Assembly: GCA_032260385.1 (NCBI GenBank)
Contig: JAVVEL010000009.1
Coordinates: forward strand, 21,335-85,334
Length of the DNA stretch: 64,000 bases
Direction: 5' to 3'
DNA from: UBA9300 sp032260385
Lineage (GTDB): Bacteria; Bacteroidota; Bacteroidia; Bacteroidales; VadinHA17
In this document: piece by piece, positions 8,333 through 18,907 of the stretch
Layout: each line of letters opens with the position of its first letter
How positions within the stretch are numbered: position 1 is the stretch's first letter
Made by a program: the position numbers and the translations under genes
Notes under the pieces: model-generated
Told to the model about the DNA's origin: nothing
The model's input: only the letters and a program-made list of their open reading frames with translations
The model's database searches: none

Positions 8333-10825
8333 CTAGATATCCAGCTCCACAACTGTTATGCCTGAACCCCCTGCTTCAACATGCTCATCATGATAGTCCT
8401 TCACAAGGTCTACTGTTGAAAGATATTCACGTATCAGTTGTCTGAGGATGCCATCACCCTTACCGTGGAGGATCCTCAGAACCGGATACTGAACCATAAT
8501 GCCTTCATCAACAAATTCACGCACAGTGTTCAGTGCAGCTTCAGCTCTCATCCCTCTCACATCCCTGTCGGGGCTGAACCGGTTACGCCGCCTGGTGATA
8601 TCCCAGTCAAGGTTTGCTGAAGAAGATGGTTTAATTCCGGAAGAGGCAATTTCCCTATCCGAAGCCCTTCGCACACTGGAAGAATTCACTGTAGTTATTA
8701 TATTACCAAAGGCGATTGAAACCTTTTTCCTATCGACAGATATAAGCTCGCCAACCCTGTCGCTGCCGTCCATAACAACCTTCTCACCCTTTCTCAGAGG
8801 ACCCTTTACCTCTTTGGACTGCGGTATGGATTTTACCTTTCCCTCGGGCTTAAGAACAGGAAGTCCGGCTTTTTTCTCCTTTTCCCTGAGTTTCTTTATC
8901 TTATGAGCCATCCTCATATCTTCCTTATCTTCTGCTATTTCTATGCCTTCTCTGAGCTTCTCAACACTCTTTCTTGCCTCCTTTGTTCTTTCCTTTTCAG
9001 CCTGGGCCTCTCTTATTTCTTTTATTGTTTTTTCAATAGCTTTGTTTGCTTCATCAATAAGCATTTCAGCTTCTTCCCTGGCTCTTTTTATTATTTGTTT
9101 CCTTTCTGATTTTAGTTCGGATATTTCCTTTTCATAGCTGCTTACCAGGTCTTCAAGCTTCTTGCTCTCCATTCTTATACTTTGCCGTTTCCTTTCCCAG
9201 TATCTTTTATCCCTTAAGACATCCTTAAGATGTTTATCAAAATTAATATGCTCTTCACCAACCTTCTGAGAAGCGGACCTGAGTATTTCTTCAGGCAATC
9301 CTATCCTCCTTGCTATCTCAAAGGCAAATGAACTGCCGGGTTTCCCGATATCAAGCCTGAAGAGGGGTTCCATACGATGATTGTCAAACATCATAGCCCC
9401 GTTAATTATTCCTTCTTCAGCCGAGGCGAAATGTTTCAGGTTGGTATAATGGGTTGTGACAAGGCCGTAAACTCCTTTTTTGTTTATCTCAGCCAGTATT
9501 GCTTCAGCAATGGCCCCTCCGAGCATTGGTTCCGTTCCTGTACCGAACTCATCTATAAGAACCAGCGTTTCCTCATCCGCATTACGTAAAAAATATTTCA
9601 TGTTGACAAGGTGTGAACTATAGGTACTGAGATCATTTTCTATGCTCTGTTCATCCCCTATATTGATAAACATTTTGCGGAAGATCCCGAATTCAGAACC
9701 CTGCTTTACAGGCACTGTAAGTCCGCACTGCAGCATATACTGGAGCAGTCCCACCGTTGTAAGGCATACTGATTTCCCACCGGCGTTTGGCCCTGAAATC
9801 AATAATATCCTTGCTTCCTCCTGAAGTTCAATATCCAGAGGTACCACTTCCCTGCCCGGCATATCTTCAAAAGCAAGAAAAAGAAGAGGATGTCTGGCCT
9901 CAGACCAGTTTATAGAAGGTTTATCATTCAGGACCGGGCTTACTGATCCAAGCCTGCGCCCCAGAAGGGCCTTTGCCCTTACCAGGTCAAATTCACCCAT
10001 AATATCATATGATACCATCAGATCGTCAATATAAGGTCTTATGCGATCAGCAAAATCAATGAGTATTTTAATGATCTCTCTTTTCTCGGCATATTCCAGT
10101 TCAATAATCTGATTATTAAGGTTTACTATCTCAGCGGGCTCGATATATACCGTTTTTCCGCTTGCCGACTGGTCATGAACCAGACCCTTGATCCTGTTTT
10201 TATCGTATACATTTAAAGGAATGACTCCCCTTCCGTTCCTTATGGCAACCGATGTTCCCTTTTCCACAAGACCATCATTCTGCGCCTGTTTGAGTATCGA
10301 CTGCATACGTTTCGACACCATGGCACCAGCCTTCCTGAGATCACTTCTTATGCCTGACAGCTCTGCGGAAGCATTGTCTTTTATTGTTCCCTCTTTGGAC
10401 ATTATCCTGTCAATAGACTCGCTGACAAAGGGATATACTTTTATTCCGCTGCTCAAGCTGTGCAGTTCAGGATAGGCTGAAGAATGCTCTTCAATGCTGA
10501 AAAAATTATATATTTTTTTTAATGTTATAAATGACCTTTTGAGGTTAAATATTTCGCTTATTTCAGGACATGAGCCCTCAACCTTCATTTTCTTAAGTCC
10601 CTGCCTGAGGTCATAATAGTGATCGAGCGGAAATTCCTGCTCAAGCTCCAGTATTTGTTGGAACTCTGCTGTTTGGTTCAGCTTTTCGCTAATGTTCTTT
10701 ATATCTGTACTGAAAGAAACAACAGAAGCTTTTTCACGCCCATTCTGTGACAGGCATAAATCGTATATCCTCTTCCGTATACGATCAAATCCCACCTTAA
10801 GCTCAAACTCTTCCGGATAAACCAT
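8333..10825 (-). CDS. mutS2: Endonuclease MutS2
   Basis: A MutS-family ATPase with a C-terminal Smr nuclease domain. Reported roles include suppressing homologous recombination and acting on stalled ribosomes; which applies here cannot be read from sequence. The 830 residues contain core and lever helices, Walker A SGPNAGGKS, then LIDEFGTGTEP (Walker B and signature). A long charged coiled coil runs from about 510 to 640. The Smr domain at the C-terminus has DVRGMR and the HGKGDGILR loop. The MutS mismatch-recognition domain I is absent, as usual for MutS2. The start at 10825 gives the expected N-terminus. Divergent from the M28 peptidase gene. Confidence 0.96.
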   Translation of the reverse strand: MVYPEEFELKVGFDRIRKRIYDLCLSQNGREKASVVSFSTDIKNISEKLNQTAEFQQILELEQEFPLDHYYDLRQGLKKMKVEGSCPEISEIFNLKRSFITLKKIYNFFSIEEHSSAYPELHSLSSGIKVYPFVSESIDRIMSKEGTIKDNASAELSGIRSDLRKAGAMVSKRMQSILKQAQNDGLVEKGTSVAIRNGRGVIPLNVYDKNRIKGLVHDQSASGKTVYIEPAEIVNLNNQIIELEYAEKREIIKILIDFADRIRPYIDDLMVSYDIMGEFDLVRAKALLGRRLGSVSPVLNDKPSINWSEARHPLLFLAFEDMPGREVVPLDIELQEEARILLISGPNAGGKSVCLTTVGLLQYMLQCGLTVPVKQGSEFGIFRKMFINIGDEQSIENDLSTYSSHLVNMKYFLRNADEETLVLIDEFGTGTEPMLGGAIAEAILAEINKKGVYGLVTTHYTNLKHFASAEEGIINGAMMFDNHRMEPLFRLDIGKPGSSFAFEIARRIGLPEEILRSASQKVGEEHINFDKHLKDVLRDKRYWERKRQSIRMESKKLEDLVSSYEKEISELKSERKQIIKRAREEAEMLIDEANKAIEKTIKEIREAQAEKERTKEARKSVEKLREGIEIAEDKEDMRMAHKIKKLREKEKKAGLPVLKPEGKVKSIPQSKEVKGPLRKGEKVVMDGSDRVGELISVDRKKVSIAFGNIITTVNSSSVRRASDREIASSGIKPSSSANLDWDITRRRNRFSPDRDVRGMRAEAALNTVREFVDEGIMVQYPVLRILHGKGDGILRQLIREYLSTVDLVKDYHDEHVEAGGSGITVVELDI

Positions 10826-10892
10826 TCTTCTAAATATTCTTTAATTAAGAAAAAGGTAAAGTTAATAAATGTTAAATCATACCTTTCACAGG

Positions 10893-10920
10893 TTGACGGA
10901 TATTTAAATTACTAAATTTG
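10893..10920 (+). promoter_or_regulatory. Probable promoter of the second M28 peptidase gene
   Basis: TTG (10893-10895), 17 bases, then TAAATTTG (10913-10920), matching TTG-N17-23-TAnnTTTG of Bacteroidota. The ATG follows about 39 bases downstream. Confidence 0.6.
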
Positions 10921-10959
10921 AGATACAAATAAATAATTAAAAATCTAATAACCCTAAAA

Positions 10960-12516
10960 ATGAAGGTAAAGTATTTATTACTGGCAATAGCTATATTATT
11001 TCTTCTTCCCGGAAATATTTTTTCCCAGGACGAACCTGTAGATCTCAATATGGTTTACACGATCAAACAGGAAGGATTTAAAAATTCTGACATTGAGGAA
11101 TTGTCCTTCTGGATGACTGATTTCGTTGGTCCCCGTCTCACAGCTTCAAACGGAAAAAAAAGAGGCAATGAATGGGCAAGCGACAGGATGGAAGAATATG
11201 GACTCGAAAATGTAAGAATTGAAGCGGCCAGGCCTTTTGACCGTGGCGGCTGGGAGAACCAGAAAACTTATATTGCAATGACCTCTCCATACTATACCAA
11301 TTTCACTGCCAATCCCAAAGCATGGACGGGAAGTACAAAAGGCCTGATAAAAGGCAGTCCTGCTTTACTTGAAATTAATGATGAAAGTGATTTTGAGCAA
11401 TATAAAGGCAAACTGAAGGGCAAGATTGTTATTATGCCTTCAAGTTCAGTTTATGAAGTCAGTTTTGAACCCCTGGCTGAAAGGTACACAGAGGAGGATC
11501 TTGACAATATTGAGCAGGCCAACTATGCTGGTCGCAGAGGCCGTCGCGGCGACTTTAATTTTGACGACTACCGCAGGAGGATGATGATACAGAGGCAGGC
11601 AGCTGACTTTTTAAGGGATGAGGGTGTTGCAGCAATACTCAGTGCCGGTGGTGAGTTTAACGTCCCTCGTTCAAGCGGGGCCAGTTACACTGCAGGTGAA
11701 AATCAACCGGTTGCAGAATTATACCTGCCCGTCGAGGCGCACGGTAGAATAATGAGATTAATGCAACATGACGTAAACGTTGAGCTTGAACTTGAAGTTA
11801 AAAACAGTTTCTATAACAGTCCGGATGTTACAAATGTCATTGGTGAGATACCGGGTACCGACCCTGAGCTAAAAGATGAAATAGTGTTGCTTGGCGGGCA
11901 CTGGGATTCATGGCATGGTGGCACGGGTGCAGCTGACAATGCTTCGGGTTGTATTGTAATGATGGAAGCCATGCGGATACTGAAATCCCTCGATATAAGT
12001 CCCAGGAGAACCATACGGATAGCTTTGTGGGGTGGTGAAGAACAGGGACTGCATGGATCCAGGGGTTATGTTGAGAAATATATCCGTTCTACCGACGGAA
12101 ATGTGCTTGAAGGCTTCGATAATTTTGCCGCATATTTTAACATGGATAACGGTACAGGTAAGTTCAGGGGTATCTATGTACAGGAGAATGACATGGTTCT
12201 GCCTGTATTTGAGGCCTGGTTCAAGCCCTTTGAAGATATGGGATGCTCAACCGTGACACTCAGGAATACAAGCGGAACCGATCACCTGTCCTTTGATGTA
12301 CTCGGACTGCCGGCATTCCAGTTCATCCAGGATGAGATTGAATATGGCCGCGGCTATCATACGATTATGGATACGTATGAAAGGCTGGTAATGGATGATC
12401 TGAAGCACAATGCCGTGGTTGTGGCGTCACTGGCTTATCATGCAGCAATGCGCGATGAAGCTCTGCCCCGGAAGCCCCAGCTGGAGAGTCTCAGCAGCCA
12501 GCAAGGCCGCTTCTGA
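10960..12516 (+). CDS. M28 family zinc peptidase, secreted
   Basis: A secreted metallopeptidase related to the carboxypeptidase Q / aminopeptidase branch of M28. It has a signal peptide (YLLLAIAILFLLPGNIFSQ) with no lipobox cysteine. The zinc site reads GGHWDSW (His314), GAADNASG (Asp326), GGEEQGLHGS (Glu360 base, Glu361 ligand), NMDNGTG (Asp396) and GYHTIMDTYE (His467). A PA-like insert with an unusual RGRR/Asp-rich stretch lies around 185-210 (GRRGRRGDFNFDDYRRR). The length, 518 residues, is normal. It starts a plus-strand run with a phosphoesterase and a tricorn-like protease, so a role in peptide scavenging is plausible. Confidence 0.92.
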   Translation: MKVKYLLLAIAILFLLPGNIFSQDEPVDLNMVYTIKQEGFKNSDIEELSFWMTDFVGPRLTASNGKKRGNEWASDRMEEYGLENVRIEAARPFDRGGWENQKTYIAMTSPYYTNFTANPKAWTGSTKGLIKGSPALLEINDESDFEQYKGKLKGKIVIMPSSSVYEVSFEPLAERYTEEDLDNIEQANYAGRRGRRGDFNFDDYRRRMMIQRQAADFLRDEGVAAILSAGGEFNVPRSSGASYTAGENQPVAELYLPVEAHGRIMRLMQHDVNVELELEVKNSFYNSPDVTNVIGEIPGTDPELKDEIVLLGGHWDSWHGGTGAADNASGCIVMMEAMRILKSLDISPRRTIRIALWGGEEQGLHGSRGYVEKYIRSTDGNVLEGFDNFAAYFNMDNGTGKFRGIYVQENDMVLPVFEAWFKPFEDMGCSTVTLRNTSGTDHLSFDVLGLPAFQFIQDEIEYGRGYHTIMDTYERLVMDDLKHNAVVVASLAYHAAMRDEALPRKPQLESLSSQQGRF

Positions 12517-12670
12517 CCAGGCCTCTTAGTGAAAGGAATGCATGTAATTCAAGGTTTAAATTAAGCCATAATAAGAGACCATAGGGAATATACATTGTAT
12601 GAGTCTTCTGAACAAAAAGCTTTAAAGAAAGGTTTAAGGCTTAGTGTTAACATGACTAATTTTTAAACTG

Positions 12671-14560
12671 ATGAAATATTTCACTGCCTTTCATTTGATT
12701 CTACTTCTGTTGACTGTAAGCATTACAGCCCAGGATCCAAAACAAGACACTGTACCCCTATCCTATTCGAATATCGAATATGACGAGGAGGGGCGGATGT
12801 ACATAGAAATTGCCGGCGAGAAGATTTATGAAAACCAGGCAGAGCCAAATATTTCCATCGATCAGACCTCAGGTAATCCCGTTGGAACGGATACTGGGAT
12901 TTATTTTGATTTCGGAGATATAGGTTTCCAGGGTTCAATCTACTACGGCTTTATTCCATACGGTGATTCCAGACATCCCCACCCTGTATATTTCAGATCA
13001 TCAGCAGCCATATTAAACGGGAAAGCTTTTATAGAAATCTCGAAATCTATGAGCGGACGCTATGACATGGTAGGCTGGGAGAAAAATAAAAAGGGAACCA
13101 TCGGATACAGGGTGCTCAATAACGGAGGTGTCTTCCTGTATGACGGGATCCTTACTTTTAAAGGTAGCGGACCGTTTGAAATAGTGCCAACAGTTATTGA
13201 AGGACCTTTTGTTAACCTGGTGACCCATGAAGAAGCAACAATTTCTTTCACAACTAATATGGAAATAAAACCATCTGTTGAGGTAAACGGAAAGATAGTA
13301 AGGGGAAAGAAAGGGAAACTGCATGAAATAAAAATAGATGGACTTAATCCGTCTACTGAATATAAATACCTGATCAGGTATGGTGACAATTTCCAGGAGT
13401 ACAGTTTCAGAACAGCACCATTGCCGGGCTCGAGGACATCATTCACTTTTGCCTATGCATCAGACTCACGAAGCGGTAACGGCGGGGGAGAAAGGGATAT
13501 CTACGGGGCTAATTCTTACATTATGAAGAAGATTATGGCCCTGGCAAAATATCGCGATGCTGCCTTTTTCCAGTTCACCGGTGATCTCGTTACAGGTTAC
13601 CAGGAACACAGGCAACATATTGAGCTGGAATATGCCAACTGGAAAAGGTCGGTACAACCTTTTGGTGCCTATTTCCCGATATACGTAGGCATGGGTAATC
13701 ATGAAGCTCTTAACAAAGTTTTCAGTGCCGAAAACAGGTGGTATATATCAATAGATAAATTCCCATTCGACAATGAATCCTCTGAATCAGTGTTTGCAGA
13801 TAATTTCGTAATGCCTGTAAACGGACCCGATTCAGAAGACGGGGCTATTTATGATCCTTCTGCCACCACAATTGATTTTCCTTCATACAAAGAGAATGTA
13901 TTCTATTACACATATGATAATGTGGCTGTTGTGGTTCTTAATTCCGATTATTTCTATGCTCCCAGCACAAATATGCTCAGGTACAGCAGTGGCGGTTTGC
14001 ATGGTTATATAATGGACCGTCAGATGGAGTGGCTTGATAATACCATAGCGAGCCTTGAAGAAGATCCGGATATAGACCATATATTTATTACCATTCACAC
14101 GCCCTTCTTCCCTAACGGCGGCCATGTACAGGATGATATGTGGTATAATGGGAATAACGGCTACCGTCCTTATGTTGCTGGGAAACAGCTCGCAAAGGGA
14201 ATTATCGAACGCAGGGATGAGCTTCTTGACATAATTGTAAATAAGAGCAGTAAAGTAATCGCAATATTAACAGGAGATGAACATAATTACGCAAGAACAG
14301 AAATAAGCCCCCAGACGGAAAGATATCCTGAAGCCTACTTTGCCGGGAAAACAGATCTGAAAAGAACGATTTACCAGATCAATAACGGCGCAGCAGGAGC
14401 GCCATATTATGCACAGGAAGAGACACCCTGGACACAATGGGTTTCAGGTTTTACCACTCAGAATGCGCTTGTTCTTTTTCATGTAAGTGGAAATAACATT
14501 GAGATGGAAGTGTTGAACCCTGACACACTCGAAGAGGTTGACCGGATGAAACTAAGATGA
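12671..14560 (+). CDS. Secreted metallophosphoesterase, purple acid phosphatase-like
   Basis: A 629-residue exported phosphohydrolase. A signal peptide (about 1-20) is followed by an unassigned N-terminal beta region (about 30-175), a fibronectin III-like domain (about 176-250, ending TEYKYLIRYGD), then the calcineurin-like core. Metal-binding motifs appear in order: YASDSRSG (Asp265), FTGDLVTG (Asp305), GMGNHEA (Asn343, His344), TIHTPFF, and TGDEHNYAR. The FnIII plus phosphoesterase layout resembles purple acid phosphatases. The substrate is unknown. The tricorn homologue starts 40 bases after its stop, so the two may share a transcript. Confidence 0.87.
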   Translation: MKYFTAFHLILLLLTVSITAQDPKQDTVPLSYSNIEYDEEGRMYIEIAGEKIYENQAEPNISIDQTSGNPVGTDTGIYFDFGDIGFQGSIYYGFIPYGDSRHPHPVYFRSSAAILNGKAFIEISKSMSGRYDMVGWEKNKKGTIGYRVLNNGGVFLYDGILTFKGSGPFEIVPTVIEGPFVNLVTHEEATISFTTNMEIKPSVEVNGKIVRGKKGKLHEIKIDGLNPSTEYKYLIRYGDNFQEYSFRTAPLPGSRTSFTFAYASDSRSGNGGGERDIYGANSYIMKKIMALAKYRDAAFFQFTGDLVTGYQEHRQHIELEYANWKRSVQPFGAYFPIYVGMGNHEALNKVFSAENRWYISIDKFPFDNESSESVFADNFVMPVNGPDSEDGAIYDPSATTIDFPSYKENVFYYTYDNVAVVVLNSDYFYAPSTNMLRYSSGGLHGYIMDRQMEWLDNTIASLEEDPDIDHIFITIHTPFFPNGGHVQDDMWYNGNNGYRPYVAGKQLAKGIIERRDELLDIIVNKSSKVIAILTGDEHNYARTEISPQTERYPEAYFAGKTDLKRTIYQINNGAAGAPYYAQEETPWTQWVSGFTTQNALVLFHVSGNNIEMEVLNPDTLEEVDRMKLR

Positions 14561-14599
14561 AACTATCAAATACTGAAGCCAATCTAAAAATTTATCAAA

Positions 14600-17500
14600 A
14601 TGAAAACCTTCAAATTACTAATTCCATTTTTTTTATTTTCCATCCTTGCCATTCCTGTGAAAAGCCAGGAAAAAGGATATTACCGCTCTCCGTCAATACA
14701 TGGGAACAAAGTTGTTTTCACGGCTGAAGGAGATCTTTGGAAATATGACCTGGCAACAGGAAAAACTCAACGTCTGACCACACATCACGGAGTGGAATCA
14801 CAGGCAAGCTTTTCCCGGGATGGTAATCTTATAGCATTTACAGGTTCCTACGAAGGGCCTCCAGAGGTTTATATAATACCTGCTGAAGGAGGAAGGCCTG
14901 AAAGGATGACCTGGGAAGAGGATAACCCACAAATAAGCAAGTGGACAGATGACGGTAAGATCCTGTACTCGACAAATTACTATTCCACCCTTCCCGGCGC
15001 CCAGCTTTTGAAGCTAGATCCTGAATCTGCCACCTCCACACTTATCCCCCTTGCACAGGCAGACCAGGGTACATATAATGATAAAGGCGAGCTGGTGTTT
15101 ACGAGGCTCAGGAAGCAGTCGAGTCATACAAAAAGATATATCGGAGGCACGGCGCAGTCCCTGTGGAAATTTGACGGTAAAAATGAAGCTATTCACCTCA
15201 CTGCTGACTATGAAGGTACAAGCAAAGACCCCATGTTCTACAATGGCCGTATATTTTTCCTGACTGACAGGGATGGCACGATGAATATATGGTCTATGAA
15301 CAGCTCAGGTGAAGATCTGAAACAACACACATTCTCATCTGGATGGGATCTCTACGAGGCAGACATGGATAATGGCCGCATAGTTTGCCAGAAAGGGGCC
15401 GACATAATTTTATTTGATGTTGAATCAGGAAAAGAAGAGATACTCGATATCAGCCTGATTTCCGATTTTGACCAGAAACACCTTCGCTGGATAACAGACC
15501 CCATGTCAAAAATTTCGTCGGTTAATATTTCCCATAAGGGCGAGGACGTGGTAATAACATCACGCGGAAGGGTTTTCAATTTCCCTGTAAACGGCGAAAG
15601 ATGGTCTGAGATAACCAGGAAATACGGAGTGAGGTATAAGGATGCATCATATGGATCAGACAGTGATGAGATCCTTATGCTGTCGGATGAATCGGGAGAA
15701 TTTGAAATATGGAAGGCCGGGCATCTTGGGCTTGATAAGCCTGAGCAGGTAACAGACGGATCAACAAACCTGATTACCGGGTACTCTGTTTCCCCTGACA
15801 GGAAATACATTACCTATGCCGAAAAGGACAACAGGCTTTTTCTGTTCGACAAAGACAGCGGCAAATCATCCTTAATAGATGAAAATGATTTCTCTGGTTT
15901 CAGTGAACCCCTTTCATGGTCACATGACAGTAAGTGGATTGCCTATGTAAACAGTGCTGAAAACAGGAACATGCAAATTAAGTTATACAGTATTGAGAAG
16001 AAAAAATCATATGTGGTAAGCACAGACAGGCTTGATAGCTATAATCCACGTTTCAGTCACGACGGCAAATGGCTTTATTTCATTTCTGACAGGACTTTCA
16101 ATAATTCGGTTGGAAGTCCCTGGGGCAGCAGGCAACCTGAACCCTACTTTGAGAGAACTGCAAAAATCTATGCACTTGCTCTTAATAGTGATGCTGAATT
16201 CCCCTTCCTTGATGACAATGAGTTAAAGACAACAGAAGAGGAAAAGAAGGCGGAGAAGGATGATAAAGAACCTGTTAATATAGACTTTGAAGGAATTGAA
16301 TCAAGGCTTTATGAGGTTCCTGCCGGGGCTTCCAGTTATCGCGATTTTTATGTTACCGATTCCCATATAATCTGGATGCAGAGTTCATCCGGTTTCAGGG
16401 GGGGTACCGTTCAGTCCCTTAAAATTGACAACGATCCTGATAATAAACCGAAAACCCTGGCCAGCGGCATAAGCAGTTTCGCCGTTTCCGGTGACGGTAA
16501 AAAAGTCCTGTTAAGAAACAGGTCAGGTATATTCGTCATGGAAACATCTGCTGCAAAGCTGGATACATCAAAAAACAAACTGGAAATTAACAACTGGGCA
16601 TTTAATATTGATCCTGTGGAAGACTGGAAGCAGATGTTCAGGGATGCATGGAGAATGGAGCGTGATTATTTCTACGATCCGCAGATGCACGGACTTGACT
16701 GGGATGCTGTCTATGACCGATACAGTAGCCTGCTGCCAAGGGTGACCGACAGGTATGAGCTTGACGATCTGATGGCCCAGATGATATCAGAGTTATCCAC
16801 CCTTCACATGTTCGTCAGGGGTGGTGATAAACGCACTCCTCCCGAAAATATTTCTATGGGCTACCTGGGAGCCGGTCTGCATAGGGATGCATCCTCCGGC
16901 GCCTTTATAATAGACCATATTTACATGACTGATCCTGACTATCCGTCTGAAGTATCACCCCTGGCCAGGCCATGGCTTAAGGTTGATGAGGGTGACGCAA
17001 TAATAAGTGTTGATGGCATTGTTGTAAAAACAGCACCCTCCCTTAATATGCTGCTTGCAAATAAAGCAGGCATGCAGGTCAGGATAAAATTCAAAAAGCC
17101 TGATGGAAAAACATACGAGGAAATTATAGAGCCTGTGAGCTCGAGAAACTTTTCTAATTTGAGGTACAGCGAGTGGGAATATACACGCAGCCGGGAAGTG
17201 GAAAAACGCAGCGACAGCAGGATAGGATATGTTCACCTGAGAGCCATGGGAGGCAACAATTATACAGAATGGGTTAAGGGCTTTTATCCCAATTACCGTA
17301 AAGAAGGCCTGATTATCGATGTAAGGAACAACCGAGGTGGCAATATTGACAGCTGGGTACTTGAAAAATTACTAAGGAAAGCATGGTTTTACTGGGCTCC
17401 CAGGGCAGGAAAGCCTTACTGGAACATGCAGTATGCCTTCAGGGGACACATGGTTGTTCTGATCAATGAGAATACTGCCTCTGACGGAGAGGCTTTTGCA

Positions 17501-17830
17501 GAAGGATTCAGAAGACTGGGTATAGGTAAACTCATTGGCACCAGGACCTGGGGGGGTGAAATATGGCTGTCGCAACGTAACAGGCTGGTGGATGAAGGCA
17601 TAGCAACCGCAGCTGAAAACGGGGTGTATTCTGCTGAGGGAGAATGGCTCATTGAAGGCTACGGGGTCGTTCCTGATATAGAGGTTGACAATTTGCCCTA
17701 TGAAACCTACAGGGGCAAGGATGCCCAGCTGGAAGCTGCTGTAAAACATCTTATGCAGCTCATGGAAAAGGAACCGGTAAGCGTACCACCCATACCTGAA
17801 AGACCTGACAAATCATTTAATTACAGGTGA
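14600..17830 (+). CDS. Tricorn protease homologue (S41 family)
   Basis: A large peptidase that in tricorn-type enzymes degrades short peptides downstream of other proteases. Order of parts: signal peptide (about 1-22), beta-propeller repeats with SPDRK, SHDSK and SHDGK strands through about residue 560, a lysine/glutamate-rich linker, a tricorn C1 helical domain, a PDZ domain near 770-860, and the S41 catalytic domain. STLHMF gives His736 and NENTASDGEAF gives Ser961, almost the numbering of the archaeal enzyme (His746, Ser965). Glu1019 in IEGYGVVPD is a plausible charge-relay residue. The signal peptide suggests periplasmic action, unlike cytosolic archaeal tricorn. A strong terminator follows. 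Confidence 0.93.
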   Translation: MKTFKLLIPFFLFSILAIPVKSQEKGYYRSPSIHGNKVVFTAEGDLWKYDLATGKTQRLTTHHGVESQASFSRDGNLIAFTGSYEGPPEVYIIPAEGGRPERMTWEEDNPQISKWTDDGKILYSTNYYSTLPGAQLLKLDPESATSTLIPLAQADQGTYNDKGELVFTRLRKQSSHTKRYIGGTAQSLWKFDGKNEAIHLTADYEGTSKDPMFYNGRIFFLTDRDGTMNIWSMNSSGEDLKQHTFSSGWDLYEADMDNGRIVCQKGADIILFDVESGKEEILDISLISDFDQKHLRWITDPMSKISSVNISHKGEDVVITSRGRVFNFPVNGERWSEITRKYGVRYKDASYGSDSDEILMLSDESGEFEIWKAGHLGLDKPEQVTDGSTNLITGYSVSPDRKYITYAEKDNRLFLFDKDSGKSSLIDENDFSGFSEPLSWSHDSKWIAYVNSAENRNMQIKLYSIEKKKSYVVSTDRLDSYNPRFSHDGKWLYFISDRTFNNSVGSPWGSRQPEPYFERTAKIYALALNSDAEFPFLDDNELKTTEEEKKAEKDDKEPVNIDFEGIESRLYEVPAGASSYRDFYVTDSHIIWMQSSSGFRGGTVQSLKIDNDPDNKPKTLASGISSFAVSGDGKKVLLRNRSGIFVMETSAAKLDTSKNKLEINNWAFNIDPVEDWKQMFRDAWRMERDYFYDPQMHGLDWDAVYDRYSSLLPRVTDRYELDDLMAQMISELSTLHMFVRGGDKRTPPENISMGYLGAGLHRDASSGAFIIDHIYMTDPDYPSEVSPLARPWLKVDEGDAIISVDGIVVKTAPSLNMLLANKAGMQVRIKFKKPDGKTYEEIIEPVSSRNFSNLRYSEWEYTRSREVEKRSDSRIGYVHLRAMGGNNYTEWVKGFYPNYRKEGLIIDVRNNRGGNIDSWVLEKLLRKAWFYWAPRAGKPYWNMQYAFRGHMVVLINENTASDGEAFAEGFRRLGIGKLIGTRTWGGEIWLSQRNRLVDEGIATAAENGVYSAEGEWLIEGYGVVPDIEVDNLPYETYRGKDAQLEAAVKHLMQLMEKEPVSVPPIPERPDKSFNYR

Positions 17831-17859
17831 TAAACAAATTCCATCTCATAACAGAAAGC

Positions 17860-17888
17860 AAAACCGGGAACATAAGTATCCCGGTTTT
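17860..17888 (+). terminator. Rho-independent terminator after the tricorn-like gene
   Basis: A perfect 10-bp stem, AAAACCGGGA with TCCCGGTTTT, around a 9-base loop, followed by GTTATAG. The A/T ends let it act in both directions. Confidence 0.8.
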
Positions 17889-17914
17889 GTTATAGTATTA
17901 AATTTTTCCCGTTA

Positions 17915-18820
17915 ATGACTATACCCGATAAAATTAAAGGCTACGGATTTGCCTTTCTGGCAACGTTATCAATGGCTAATGTTTATGTTTTCAGCAAGGC
18001 TGCCCTGAATGAGCTAAACCTCTACCAGTTCGGTTTTTACTGGTTCGGGATGGCAATAGTCTGGAATGTCATGTACGCGGTGCCCAGCGGTAATTGGAAG
18101 ATTATTAAAAGACTCGGACGGAAAGAATACCGTATACTGTTTATCCTGGGAATAGTGGAGCTGTTTGGCACCATTCTCTTCTTCCTTTCAATTGAAACAG
18201 CCGATGATCCGGCAATCATGTCCTTTCTTCAGAACCTGGTGCCTCTTTTTGTAATCCTAATGGGCGTAAGCTTTTTAGGCGAACGCTTTACCATACTTCA
18301 ATTTTCAGGTATGCTTATTACCCTTCTGGGCGCCGCCGTGACAAGTTTCACGGGGAATATATCAGAGAAGGGTTTTTTTGTTCCGGGAACCGGGTATATG
18401 CTGGCCTCAACCATTTTTCTGGCCACCACCATGATAATATCAAAAAAGTACATAAAAAATCTTGATCCGGGATTGCTGGCCACAAACAGGTCAGTTTATC
18501 TTTTCATTACGGCCCTGTGCCTTATGCTAATAAAGGGAGAATCATTCAGCCTGTCAGGCACAGCCCTATTGAATGTTGGCATAGGTTCACTTATCGGTCC
18601 CTTCCTGACAGCTTTCTCAATGTATTCTGCGCTCCGGTTCATAGAGGCGTCGAAATCCACCATTATCCAGAGCTCAAAGGGTATTTTCGTTACCATAGGC
18701 GCCTGGATATATTTCCGGACCATACCCGAAAGCTTCCAGGTAATTGGAGGTATAATAACTATAATTGGGGTTATTATCCTTATAAGTGCAAGGGATATTC
18801 AAAAAGCTCCCTCCCCGTGA
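17915..18820 (+). CDS. EamA/DMT-family transporter
   Basis: A 301-residue inner-membrane protein with ten hydrophobic segments arranged as two EamA repeats (about 9-138 and 150-292). The conserved EamA pattern NLVPLFVILMGVSFLGERF ends the first repeat, with the typical Glu after the ninth-helix-like segment. Members of this superfamily export or import amino acids, nucleobases or other metabolites; the substrate cannot be deduced. It stands alone, after the tricorn terminator and before the OsmC promoter. Confidence 0.88.
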   Translation: MTIPDKIKGYGFAFLATLSMANVYVFSKAALNELNLYQFGFYWFGMAIVWNVMYAVPSGNWKIIKRLGRKEYRILFILGIVELFGTILFFLSIETADDPAIMSFLQNLVPLFVILMGVSFLGERFTILQFSGMLITLLGAAVTSFTGNISEKGFFVPGTGYMLASTIFLATTMIISKKYIKNLDPGLLATNRSVYLFITALCLMLIKGESFSLSGTALLNVGIGSLIGPFLTAFSMYSALRFIEASKSTIIQSSKGIFVTIGAWIYFRTIPESFQVIGGIITIIGVIILISARDIQKAPSP

Positions 18821-18907
18821 GGAGGAAGTGTAACGCTGTTAATTCTTTGCATACTGGAGCTAATTAAGAGTTCGGCTTCGACGGAAATGGCAAAGATGAG
18901 TCTGTCA

